A stretch of DNA of 43,995 bases, from the NCBI GenBank assembly GCA_964560765.1, contig CAZLMG010000037.1, forward strand, positions 1-43,995, given 5' to 3'. Shown one piece after another: positions 8,771 through 16,012 of this stretch. The first letter of the stretch is position 1. Each line of letters starts with the position of its first letter. The notes below the pieces were generated by a model. The model was given only the letters and a program-made list of their open reading frames with translations. It searched no databases and was not told the DNA's origin. This DNA comes from CAZLMG01 sp964560765 (GTDB lineage Bacteria > Bdellovibrionota_B > Oligoflexia > Oligoflexales > CAZLMG01). The position numbers and the translations under genes are program-made.

Positions 8771-9111
8771 GGATAATACCTTTCTTGAGTGAGAAAAATT
8801 CGAAACAGCGCTCCACTATCCGAGCTGGACGTTTAACTCAAGAAAATTATCAAGTTGGCCCAACGGCCGAAGAAATGGTTCCACGTCGCGGAACCATTCC
8901 CCGCCGCCAGCAGCATGCGCACGCTTACGGGTGCCATTGAAGCAACCCCACGCTGTCATTACGAAAGCTTCCAAACTGACATTGTCCCGTCACTTTCTCC
9001 TCCAGTACGGCGGAACCGTTATGTCTACAATTTCACGGCAAACGGCGCCTGGCATGGCCTCTGCAAATCCCATCAGGAGATCCAACGTTCGGTTTCAACG
9101 AGGAGGCTCAC
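8771..9111. other. Divergent intergenic region with inverted repeat
   Basis: 341 nt between two divergent exported-protein genes. It contains a perfect 9-bp inverted repeat, AATGGTTCC (8874-8882) and GGAACCATT (8890-8898), with a 7-nt loop and no T-tract, so it looks more like an operator or structured leader than a terminator. A smaller GGCC-CAAC-GGCC hairpin lies just upstream, near 8857-8868. Short frames here have no good start signals. Confidence 0.5.
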
Positions 9112-9813
9112 TTGAAACTCACCTATGCCATCGCCATCATCGCCCTCGTTGGAGTTACGGCTTCGCCACCAGCGTATTCGCAAGTCATCAAGATACCTCT
9201 CGAGGCGATTCAACTCTATGACCAGTCATTGGATGCAGCCGCATATTCGCCGGAAAAGTTTCGCGAACTGCAAGCCAAAGCTTGGGAAATCATCTCCAAG
9301 GTCGTGAGCGCTTCAGATCTCGGCAGACCTGATTCGCAATTCGTGAACGGACCAAATCGAGAGATATTCCTGCTGTTTCAGGAATTGACCGGGGCGACTC
9401 CAGAGCACGTATTGACAGAATACGTGCGAGCTCGCGCCATCGACCTAACTCATGAGATAGCGACAATAAACCGAGATCCGTCCATCAATCTGGCAAGAAA
9501 AGCCGAGAAGCAGCTATTCCTAGAGTTCACATTGCAGGCCGCCAAAGGCGCGGCGCGGGCGGCGAACTATGCAGACTCGGCTGCAGGGCCGGTTGCATCT
9601 TCGGCAAAGCCTTCGGCTACCCAAAATCCCCCAACAAACTCGCAAGCGAGTCAAGTGCGGCAGCCCATCACCTGGGAGCAGCCGATCAGTCACCGATCAC
9701 CACCCCCGAAAGGTGCCGTCGCCAACATCGCCTCGGGTGTGTGGGGGTTCGTCGAGGGTAGCCTCGAGTGCCTATTTATGCCGACCTTCTACGATCTACA
9801 TGGCGGACCCTAG
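9112..9813 (+). CDS. Exported protein of unknown function
   Basis: 233 residues starting at TTG 9112, chosen because a full AGGAGG lies 5 nt upstream and the next residues form a signal peptide (LTYAIAIIALVGVTASPPAYSQ). The mature part is helical to about residue 150, then a Pro/Ser/Ala-rich linker (about 155-205), then a short hydrophobic C-terminal segment (ANIASGVWGFVEGSLECLF). No known domain was recognised. It is convergent with the HTH regulator; the two stops are 3 nt apart, leaving no room for a separate terminator. Confidence 0.7.
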   Translation: MKLTYAIAIIALVGVTASPPAYSQVIKIPLEAIQLYDQSLDAAAYSPEKFRELQAKAWEIISKVVSASDLGRPDSQFVNGPNREIFLLFQELTGATPEHVLTEYVRARAIDLTHEIATINRDPSINLARKAEKQLFLEFTLQAAKGAARAANYADSAAGPVASSAKPSATQNPPTNSQASQVRQPITWEQPISHRSPPPKGAVANIASGVWGFVEGSLECLFMPTFYDLHGGP

Positions 9814-9816
9814 CCA

Positions 9817-10812
9817 TTATTTTGCCAGCAGCTCGGCAATAGGCAGTTTTGCACCGGATGCTCGGTACTCGGCAAAGTCCAGGCAGTTTATGTTCATGAT
9901 CTTGACTGCCGACTTAGCGCCGGCATCGGCGTTGGCGATGGCAACAATTTGACCATACGCTTCGCGCAGCTTCTCCCGGATTTTCCCAAACGCATCATCA
10001 CTGACGGCAAACACCGCCCAGCCAAATAGGCTATCTTCGCTGATCGCTCGACTGCGTTCCAGCAAGGATGGCGGAAAACGCGCCCAGTACAAACGCTGCC
10101 GTAAGCTTGTCGCCACATCCGCAGGATTCAGTTCCAAGCCCTTTTCGGTGGTACTATAGCGATTGCCTTTTCGTTCGATGGCTCCCACTTCCTGCAATGC
10201 TCGCAGCAGCTGTTCCTCATCGGCCAGGGATATTCCGACAGCTTCACTGATCATACCGCGTCGGTACGGTGTATTGCGCAACGCTTGGGTTTCCAACAAA
10301 CTGCAAACGACGTTGCAAATGGGAAAGGCAATTCGCAGAGCTTTTTCCTGATCTCGCTGCTGCTGCTTTTCCACCAAGGCTTCTATCCGACCTGGGCCAG
10401 CGATTCCCTCGATAAATTCGACCAAGCGCCCTTGTAACTGATCAACGATCTGCAAAAGCAGCGACATCTTTGGATCGCCGGCCCCCCGTCGATATCGCCC
10501 TAATGATTGATAGGAGCAATCGAGCTTCTCCGCAGCGACTCGGGTCGGCATGTCACCCAACAGGAAATCAAGCAGGCGCGCCGTATTGACGGGGTCGCCC
10601 GAATAGCCAAGCACTGACTTCAGCTGCCCACCTAAAGACATCCGGCACGCGGCGCAGACAGCAACAAAGTCCCGCCAACCAATGCCCCGCAACCCAGCCT
10701 CCCAGCGATACAGTTGATTCGATCGAAACCCAAGACGCTGACTCAATACTGCCTGTGATCGCCGACCGCGACAGGCACGTAACAGTTGCTGGCTGATCAA
10801 CACATAGTCCAT
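9817..10812 (-). CDS. HTH regulator resembling the TIGR02147/DUF4423 family
   Basis: 331 residues from the ATG at 10812 (MDYVLISQQLL); a TTG at 10848 would add 12. Residues about 5-60 form an XRE-like HTH (SQAVLSQRLGFRSNQLYRWE). A middle segment (about 155-225) reads like a winged helix: RGMISEAVGISLADEEQLLRALQ, then an aromatic/basic turn. The C-terminus, with strand-like FGWAVFAVSD, helix DDAFGKIREKLREAYGQIVAIA and the NINCLDF strand, resembles the DUF4423 ending common in Bdellovibrio and Fibrobacter regulators. Cytoplasmic, DNA-binding. It is divergent from the exported protein at 10988 and may control it; an inverted repeat lies between them. Confidence 0.7.
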   Translation of the reverse strand: MDYVLISQQLLRACRGRRSQAVLSQRLGFRSNQLYRWEAGLRGIGWRDFVAVCAACRMSLGGQLKSVLGYSGDPVNTARLLDFLLGDMPTRVAAEKLDCSYQSLGRYRRGAGDPKMSLLLQIVDQLQGRLVEFIEGIAGPGRIEALVEKQQQRDQEKALRIAFPICNVVCSLLETQALRNTPYRRGMISEAVGISLADEEQLLRALQEVGAIERKGNRYSTTEKGLELNPADVATSLRQRLYWARFPPSLLERSRAISEDSLFGWAVFAVSDDAFGKIREKLREAYGQIVAIANADAGAKSAVKIMNINCLDFAEYRASGAKLPIAELLAK

Positions 10813-10877
10813 ATGCCAATTATGAACATCGATACTCGAATTTGGCAACTAATTGTTTAAAAATGGCAGAATTCGGT

Positions 10878-10905
10878 TTGACGGCAAGGACCGCGCCATC
10901 ATAAG
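10878..10905 (+). promoter_or_regulatory. Candidate sigma-70 promoter for the exported protein at 10988
   Basis: TTGACG (10878-10883) and CATAAG (10900-10905), spaced 16 bp, lie about 80 nt before the start codon. The -35 is a 5/6 match, the -10 only 4/6. Confidence 0.35.
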
Positions 10906-10920
10906 TAGATCGAGCGAGCC

Positions 10921-10947
10921 CATCCATCCGCAAAACGCGAATGGATG
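10921..10947. repeat. Inverted repeat, candidate operator
   Basis: CATCCAT (10921-10927) and ATGGATG (10941-10947) form perfect 7-bp arms with a 13-bp spacer, between the HTH regulator and the divergent exported protein, just downstream of the candidate promoter. The position suits autoregulation or repression by the regulator; this is inference. Confidence 0.35.
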
Positions 10948-10987
10948 ATCGACGCGTGAGATCGACACCGTTCCAAGGAATCACAAC

Positions 10988-11593
10988 ATGTACAAAACAA
11001 TCTTTGCAGTTCTTTTTTCTGCGGCCATGTATGCGGCTCCGAGCTTCGCCGGAAGCACCGGACAGATGCCATCTCCGCCTCCTCCCCCTAACCCAAGTCT
11101 GCCCCTGGAATGCACGCCCGATGTGAACCCGTGGGGCTATCCGTCGGTGTGTCGCTGTGTGGTTGGTTACGAATACATTCCGCAACAAGGAGTCTGTGTC
11201 GCGTCCAAGCAAGGAGATATCGAAGGTGCGTCGCCGGTCAACGGCCAGTGCCAGAACACCTCTGGCAGCGTCAGATTTACCGTGTATCGATATCAGGGTG
11301 GTGTCGCTCCCTTGCCAGACACCATTGTCTACCAAGCACGTCTGTTTCGCGAGAATCAATTAATCGCTGAGATCACACATACGGCAGGTGGTGCCAGCAG
11401 CAGCGTTGAGCGCTGGCCGTTTGACGTCAATTTCTTGCCACAAACAAAGGACGTGCTTTCGAACACTGGCAACAGATTCAGTGGCTCGGAATCCTACCTG
11501 GTAACCATGGTTGTTAAGTCAGCAGCAACTGGTGCCATGCATTTTCAAGAACGTATGCAATGCGAAAGTTCGTGGAACTACCTTCGACCATAA
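10988..11593 (+). CDS. Exported Cys-containing protein of unknown function
   Basis: 201 residues. Signal peptide about 1-21 (TIFAVLFSAAMYAAPSFAG). A Pro-rich stretch (PSPPPPPNPSLP) leads into a Cys-rich motif (LECTPDVNPWGYPSVCRCVVGYEYIPQQGVC) resembling an EGF-like or small disulfide-bonded module. A beta-rich domain of about 120 residues with two further Cys follows. AAGGAA lies 7 nt before the ATG. The next gene starts 54 nt downstream on the same strand, with a hairpin between. No family recognised; a periplasmic or cell-surface role is inferred. Confidence 0.75.
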   Translation: MYKTIFAVLFSAAMYAAPSFAGSTGQMPSPPPPPNPSLPLECTPDVNPWGYPSVCRCVVGYEYIPQQGVCVASKQGDIEGASPVNGQCQNTSGSVRFTVYRYQGGVAPLPDTIVYQARLFRENQLIAEITHTAGGASSSVERWPFDVNFLPQTKDVLSNTGNRFSGSESYLVTMVVKSAATGAMHFQERMQCESSWNYLRP

Positions 11594-11604
11594 ACTTCAC
11601 ACGC

Positions 11605-11626
11605 GCGACGGACCATTATCCGTCGC
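11605..11626 (+). repeat. Hairpin between two exported-protein genes
   Basis: GCGACGG (11605-11611) and CCGTCGC (11620-11626) pair perfectly around an 8-nt loop. There is no T-tract, so a processing or stability element is more likely than a strong terminator. Confidence 0.5.
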
Positions 11627-11647
11627 CATCACCCAAGGAGAATAAGC

Positions 11648-12019
11648 ATGTTTAAGAAACTATGGCTAGTTGGGGCACTCGGTTCGGCAAGCACAGCCCT
11701 CGCGTCCCACTACGACCACTGCACCTTCGAAGCCGATATTGTGGGATTGACCAATGTTCATAAGCTCAATGCAACCGTGGTGTCCTCGCCAGATCAGCGA
11801 CCGACTCGCGCTGTAGCCATCCGCATAACGGCAGCTGAGCAACACGAAGGCCAAGGCTCTTGCCGCAGTCAGGTCGGAACCGTTGCCATTCTAGAAGTTA
11901 CGAATGAGCAGGCCGATCTTCTCAGACAACGGGAAGTACTGAAATTAGACTTTCAAACGATGGGCGGCCTAACGCCTAAAGGGTTCTGGGGCCGCTATAG
12001 CTGGACGCTCAGCGAATAA
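11648..12019 (+). CDS. Small exported protein of unknown function
   Basis: 123 residues. Signal peptide MFKKLWLVGALGSASTALA, cleaved near ALA-S. The mature protein of about 104 residues is beta-rich with two Cys (DHCTFEA and GSCRSQ), probably one disulfide. AAGGAG lies 7 nt before the ATG. Likely co-transcribed with the exported protein 54 nt upstream. I recognise no homologous family. Its short size and position in a run of orphan exported genes suggest an accessory envelope protein. Confidence 0.7.
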   Translation: MFKKLWLVGALGSASTALASHYDHCTFEADIVGLTNVHKLNATVVSSPDQRPTRAVAIRITAAEQHEGQGSCRSQVGTVAILEVTNEQADLLRQREVLKLDFQTMGGLTPKGFWGRYSWTLSE

Positions 12020-12098
12020 TAAGAAGCAGCTATGAACTGACGCCGTGAAATGTGCTTTGGTTACTCCCATGTCACTTCCAACCCCTTAACAACTCCCG

Positions 12099-12128
12099 CA
12101 TTTTAGCACCCTAGGAGGTGCTAAAATG
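12099..12128. repeat. Perfect 12-bp-arm palindrome
   Basis: CATTTTAGCACC (12099-12110) and GGTGCTAAAATG (12117-12128) flank a 6-nt CTAGGA loop, in the region where the plus-strand exported genes and the minus-strand zinc operon converge. The T and A runs are inside the stem and no U-tract follows on either strand, so it is not a textbook terminator. Confidence 0.75.
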
Positions 12129-12332
12129 TGTCCCAACTGTAAACGACCAGATGCTTGGTGGCGATCTTTGATAAAATGGAAACGTTTGAACATACCAAGT
12201 GCAAACCCGTCTCGATTGCCGTTCATTGTTTACCACAATCAGCGGCTGGAAGGGATGGTACCCCAGATTGCATAGGGGTACCCAAAGCACAGTTAATGGC
12301 ACCAGTTTATGGAATCTAGCAGGCTGGGCCGA
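12129..12332. other. Convergent intergenic region with second inverted repeat
   Basis: Together with the palindrome just left of it, this is about 310 nt without a supported gene. GGTACCCC (12257-12264) and GGGGTACC (12275-12282) form a perfect 8-bp stem with a 10-nt loop, about 50 nt beyond the last stop of the zinc operon. It could mark the 3' end of that transcript. A 63-codon minus-strand frame here has no convincing features. Confidence 0.5.
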
Positions 12333-12815
12333 TCAGTCTCTCTCGCGCTTATAGGGCTCGGCCCCTTCGCCATACAATCGGAACGAAGTCTTTCCGTATT
12401 GACTCCCAGCATCGGTAATCCGCAAAACTCCTTTCACCCAAACAGCCCCCCAAGACCGCTGTGGTGGCGTACCGCCCTCCATGCGCACAAGCACCATTTG
12501 ATTTGCTGGCGGCGGCGGTACGTGAATACAAGCCTGCGGGCTTGGCACCAACAGAAACTCGGCGAGGCCCTGATCATTGTCGTCAAGTGGCACGACAAAG
12601 CCGGGAATCTTGACCTTCTTGCCATCATACTGACTCAAACTTGCAGGTGCTCTTCCACTTTCCAAATCCAATTCACGCAACATTTTCCAATCCACGGTTG
12701 CGTATGGATCAGGTTCGCCTGGTTTGATACCTCCCAGAGAATTGTAGAGAACGACCGCGAAAACGGGAAACAATGCCGCGGCAATAATCACACTGATTTT
12801 TGCGCCGTTACCCAA
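12333..12815 (-). CDS. DUF3299 protein of the zinc-associated ABC locus
   Basis: 160 residues, read from TTG 12815 with AGGAGG 4 nt upstream. An N-terminal hydrophobic segment (about 6-25) is a TM anchor or uncleaved signal. The body carries DUF3299 hallmarks: VDWKML, KKVKIPGFVVPLD, EFLLVPSPQACIHVPPPPANQ and a C-terminal V.V.G.L strand. The CIHVPPPP stretch has Cys and His that could bind metal. DUF3299 proteins typically sit beside an FtsX-like permease, an ABC ATPase and DUF2796 (ZrgA) in Zur-regulated loci of Vibrio and Pseudomonas, and here the same four appear in order. Last gene of the operon, 18 nt after the permease. The biochemical role is unknown in the family. Confidence 0.85.
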   Translation of the reverse strand: MGNGAKISVIIAAALFPVFAVVLYNSLGGIKPGEPDPYATVDWKMLRELDLESGRAPASLSQYDGKKVKIPGFVVPLDDNDQGLAEFLLVPSPQACIHVPPPPANQMVLVRMEGGTPPQRSWGAVWVKGVLRITDAGSQYGKTSFRLYGEGAEPYKRERD

Positions 12816-12833
12816 GCACCCTCCTCTGCAACA

Positions 12834-14108
12834 TTAGGTCCGTACGGCCAACCCATCGCTCAGCGTCAATCGATAGGCCCGCCACGCGGGAACAATGCCC
12901 ATGGCAACTCCCGCGACAGCCACCAATAAAATGTAAGTCCACTCGCCCACCCCAGGTGCCGCAATCGATAAGTAAAGTCCGAACTCGCGCTCAATCCACC
13001 CCTGCCCCAGCTGCAACCCCCCGTATAGCAAGCCCATCCCCAGTGCAAGGCCGGAGCAGGTTACCGTCAACGCCTCGGCTAGAAACAGCCCAGCAATCAT
13101 CAACGGACCAGCTCCGAGCGACCGCAGAATAGCCATCTCACGACGACGTTCACTCAGGGTATTGTAAATCGCAATCAACATGCCCGTCAGTCCAACTAAA
13201 ACGACGAACAGCGCCACCACGCGCAGAGCCGCCTCAGCGTAGTCGATGCCGGCCCACAGCTCATCCAGCGCCACTCCAGGTATGACCGCCAGCATCGGCT
13301 CCGAGGTGTCATCGTTGATTTCGCGCATGAGACCAAGCGTATCTAGCCGCGACTTGGCCCCCAGAAGAAATGCGGTCAAAGTCTCTGGCTCAGGCAGGTC
13401 TTCCGGAGTGATGTCGCCAGCATGTTCAGCTGAATGTCCGCTACTCGCGGGGGGAGCTCCGTCCTCCCATCCGACATGCAACCACTCCAGGGCCGCCAAT
13501 GACACCAACACGCTGCGATCCAGCGGGGTCCCCGTCTTGCGCAGGACTCCCACGACGCTAAACTGCTCGTTCTCATGATCTTGAAAGGAAACACCATCAT
13601 CTGACACGCCATGACTCAAGGTGAGGGAAGTCCCCACTTGATAGCGTAATCGGGCTGCCACATCCGCACCAATCACCGCGTCCGGCACTGCAGAAAACGG
13701 CCTGCCCTCGGCAAACTCCAGTCCCTTGTCACCACGATAGCGATAACGCTCGAACAATTGCGGACTCGTCCCTACAACGCGAAAGCCGCGATGACTATCA
13801 CCCAAACTCAAAGGAATGGTCCATGCCACGGCGGGATGCTGGGTCCAGAACTGAAACCGCTCGTACGACACATTGGCGGTTGGGCTGCCCATGTGAAAAA
13901 TGGAATACAACAAGAGCGGCACTGGTCCGCTGCGGGCACCGACAATGAGATCCGTCTGACTAATGGTCTGGCGAAAGCTTTCGCGCGCCCCGACGCGGAC
14001 CTTCTCGACACCCAGAAGCAACATCACGCTGAGCGCGACGGACAGCACCGCCAAACCCGTGGTCAGTGGCCGATGCTGCATGGCCCTGCGAGCTAAGGAC
14101 AAAATCAT
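12834..14108 (-). CDS. FtsX/MacB-like ABC permease of the zinc-associated locus
   Basis: 424 residues. TM1 at about 16-36 is followed by a large MacB-type periplasmic domain (about 37-270), then three C-terminal TM segments near 288-310, 338-365 and 388-410, the FtsX topology. The cytoplasmic ERRREMAILRSLGA segment is the usual coupling motif. The periplasmic domain holds a short His/acid-rich stretch (GHSAEHAGDITPED) that might contact metal; this is speculation. Its ATG overlaps the ATPase stop by 4 nt. MacB-type transporters usually work as mechanotransmitters on periplasmic partners rather than as classic importers, so the exact role in zinc handling is open. Confidence 0.88.
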   Translation of the reverse strand: MILSLARRAMQHRPLTTGLAVLSVALSVMLLLGVEKVRVGARESFRQTISQTDLIVGARSGPVPLLLYSIFHMGSPTANVSYERFQFWTQHPAVAWTIPLSLGDSHRGFRVVGTSPQLFERYRYRGDKGLEFAEGRPFSAVPDAVIGADVAARLRYQVGTSLTLSHGVSDDGVSFQDHENEQFSVVGVLRKTGTPLDRSVLVSLAALEWLHVGWEDGAPPASSGHSAEHAGDITPEDLPEPETLTAFLLGAKSRLDTLGLMREINDDTSEPMLAVIPGVALDELWAGIDYAEAALRVVALFVVLVGLTGMLIAIYNTLSERRREMAILRSLGAGPLMIAGLFLAEALTVTCSGLALGMGLLYGGLQLGQGWIEREFGLYLSIAAPGVGEWTYILLVAVAGVAMGIVPAWRAYRLTLSDGLAVRT

Positions 14109-14797
14109 GCCATACCTCCCGTCGCCGCATTCAGCGCCGGAAGGTCAATCTGCCGATCAAATAGTGGCGCCAAGGATCGATCGTGACTGACGAAAAGAAT
14201 CGTCGACTGAACAGCAGCCGCCTCGCGAAAGAGCACCTGTAAAAAACCAGTGCGCCGGTCCGCATCCAACGCCGAGGTGGGCTCATCGGCAATGATCAAT
14301 TCCGGTGCGCCCAGCAAAGCGCGCGCTGCCGCCACGCGCTGCTGCTGGCCAACGCTAAGCTCCAAAACTGAGGTTTCCAACAATCCGGCAATATCCAAGT
14401 GATCCGCCAATTCCTGCGCCTTTTCTTCCGGGCGTTGGACACCCAAACGTTGCCGGCGTGCGGAATTGAGCCGACAGGGCAAAATGATGTTTTCCAACAC
14501 GTTGAGATAGGGAATCAGGTTGAATTGCTGAAAGATATAGCCAAAATGCACTCCGCGGATTCGGTCCCGCTGGCGTCCAGACAATTTGGTAAAATCGTTG
14601 CCAAGGACCGCCAGTTTGCCCGCACTAGGCTGCAGGATCCCAGCCACCAAACCCAGGAGCGTGGTCTTGCCGCTACCGCTAGGGCCGAAGACAAAAACGC
14701 GTTCGCCACGTTGGACGGTCAAAGCCGAAAGCGAGAGCACCGGTTTACCGCCACCATAGGCGAAGATCAAATCTTGGCAGTCAATGGCGACGCTCAC
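14105..14797 (-). CDS. ABC transporter ATP-binding protein of the zinc-associated locus
   Basis: 230 residues, complete LolD/MacB-type ATPase. Walker A is GPSGSGKTT, the Q-loop is in YIFQQFNLIPYLNV, the signature is LSVGQQQRV, Walker B is LIIADEPTSALD and the switch His is in FVSHD. It overlaps both neighbours by 4 nt (ATGA), so it is translationally coupled to the DUF2796 gene before it and the permease after it. It should energise the FtsX-like permease at the inner membrane. Confidence 0.95.
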   Translation of the reverse strand: MSVAIDCQDLIFAYGGGKPVLSLSALTVQRGERVFVFGPSGSGKTTLLGLVAGILQPSAGKLAVLGNDFTKLSGRQRDRIRGVHFGYIFQQFNLIPYLNVLENIILPCRLNSARRQRLGVQRPEEKAQELADHLDIAGLLETSVLELSVGQQQRVAAARALLGAPELIIADEPTSALDADRRTGFLQVLFREAAAVQSTILFVSHDRSLAPLFDRQIDLPALNAATGGMA

Positions 14798-15384
14798 TTC
14801 TTTGAACTCACGATCGTTAGTTTCGAGTCTTTTCGGCCTAAGGTTTTCGAAGTCTGCTGGTCCGCGCCAACAAATTGCGTATTCAACGTCTTCAGACGCG
14901 GAAAGGCTTTGAACAACGCGGCCGCATCCACTTCAACGTCACTCGCGGCACCCGGACATTCGGCCTTAGCATCGATCTCAATATCGCTATGTTGATGCTT
15001 CGCCGCTTTGGCTGGCTTGGCCTTTGCCTTCTTGTCATGGGACTTGTCATGGTGGTGGTGATCATCGTCATCGTCGATCTCGTCCAAAAACTCGGCTTCC
15101 GTGATCGTCCACGTGCACTTCCAAGATGCCGGCCACTGGATATGTTCGCCTAGCTTCGTCGTTAGCGCCTCTTTGGCGGTTGCCAAAGCTTGTCGCTGTT
15201 GATCGTTCTTGGGTGCGTGCTCAAATCCAACGATGTCCTCGGCAGAGACGCGCAACTGCATGCGTACCTGCTGTTTGTCGACGGCAAGATTTAAGTGTCC
15301 AGCGCCATGGACATGGGCCTTTTTTGCACCTAACAATATAAAACAACTTACAATTAAGCCTACGCCTGTGACTCGACCCGACAT
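14794..15384 (-). CDS. zrgA: ZrgA-like periplasmic zinc-binding protein (DUF2796)
   Basis: 196 residues. N-terminal signal sequence about 1-24, followed by the DUF2796 hallmark VHGAGHLNLAVD and the motif AEDIVGFEHAP. A metal-binding low-complexity region (about 105-140) includes DDDDDHHHHDKSH and KHQHSD. In Vibrio and Pseudomonas the family is Zur-repressed and supports zinc uptake; periplasmic zinc capture is the accepted idea. First gene of a tightly overlapping four-gene operon. GGGAGG lies 6 nt before the ATG. A short palindrome upstream might be a Zur site. Family assignment is confident; the symbol follows that family. No znu genes or zur are in the window. Confidence 0.88.
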   Translation of the reverse strand: MSGRVTGVGLIVSCFILLGAKKAHVHGAGHLNLAVDKQQVRMQLRVSAEDIVGFEHAPKNDQQRQALATAKEALTTKLGEHIQWPASWKCTWTITEAEFLDEIDDDDDHHHHDKSHDKKAKAKPAKAAKHQHSDIEIDAKAECPGAASDVEVDAAALFKAFPRLKTLNTQFVGADQQTSKTLGRKDSKLTIVSSKK

Positions 15385-15412
15385 ACGAACCTCCCTCGAA
15401 ATTTTCAGCTGC

Positions 15413-15424
15413 TATGCTATCATA
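15413..15424. promoter_or_regulatory. Short AT-rich palindrome, weak Zur-box candidate
   Basis: TATG-CTAT-CATA, a 4-bp-arm interrupted palindrome 29 nt upstream of the zrgA-like start. It overlaps a possible -10 (TATGAT on the minus strand). It is shorter than known Zur boxes, so this is only a candidate. Confidence 0.2.
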
Positions 15425-15505
15425 CGGGGTTAAATTGGCCAGCGACGATCGACTGGTGCCAGTAACCCTGCCGGGCACCAGTGTCTCGGCCCGCAAGGAA
15501 CTTCC

Positions 15506-16012
15506 GTGAAGATTCGAAGACTCGTACAGAACCGGTGGTTTCGCGATCTACTGCTATTTGTTGCCATCTTTTTTGCCATCCAGTGGTGGCAAACCCGCCA
15601 TCTCTTGCCGGCAGATGGATTAGCTTCTATTCCCGACATCAGCCTCGCTAATACCGATGATCAGATCACACCATTGCACAGCTTCCGCGGGCAAAGCACC
15701 GTTTATTATTTCTTTGCGCCTTGGTGCACCGTTTGCAAGGCTACTTCTGGAGAACTCGGCGAGTTAGCACGCGACAGGTCCGATTTAAACGTGGTCGCCA
15801 TTGGCCTCGATTTCGCGAATTCAGCTGAGATTCGCGCCTATGCCGCCGAGTATCAGTGGTCCTTCCCGACATTGCTAGGCAATAGCGAAACGGCCGCAGC
15901 CTTCCGCATCGACGCCTTTCCCACTTACTATTTTGTTGATGCCGAAGGCCGAATCACCAATCACTCGGTGGGCTACACGTCACCTTGGGGATTGCGTTGG
16001 AGATTGCCATGA
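15506..16012 (+). CDS. Membrane-anchored TlpA/ResA-like thioredoxin protein
   Basis: 168 residues from GTG 15506, with AAGGAA 5 nt upstream. One N-terminal TM anchor (about 13-28, DLLLFVAIFFAIQ) would place the thioredoxin domain in the periplasm. The active site is WCTVC (Cys74, Cys77) and the cis-Pro loop is AFPTYYFVD, both intact; the fold matches AhpC/TSA-type reductases such as TlpA and ResA. These usually reduce disulfides in periplasmic clients such as apocytochromes or copper chaperones. The stop overlaps the start of the PLP decarboxylase (ATGA). Divergent from the zinc operon across 121 bp. Confidence 0.9.
   Translation: MKIRRLVQNRWFRDLLLFVAIFFAIQWWQTRHLLPADGLASIPDISLANTDDQITPLHSFRGQSTVYYFFAPWCTVCKATSGELGELARDRSDLNVVAIGLDFANSAEIRAYAAEYQWSFPTLLGNSETAAAFRIDAFPTYYFVDAEGRITNHSVGYTSPWGLRWRLP

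Noticed and set aside
12099..12128. Palindrome as a rho-independent terminator
   Set aside because: No U-tract follows the stem on either strand; the T and A runs are inside it.
7943..12128. tRNA-Leu as an integrated-element attachment site
   Set aside because: I found no second copy of the tRNA 3' end and no integrase in the window, so only a general accessory character is suggested.
12111..12302. 63-codon minus-strand frame
   Set aside because: No ribosome site or motif, and it overlaps the palindrome and the hairpin.
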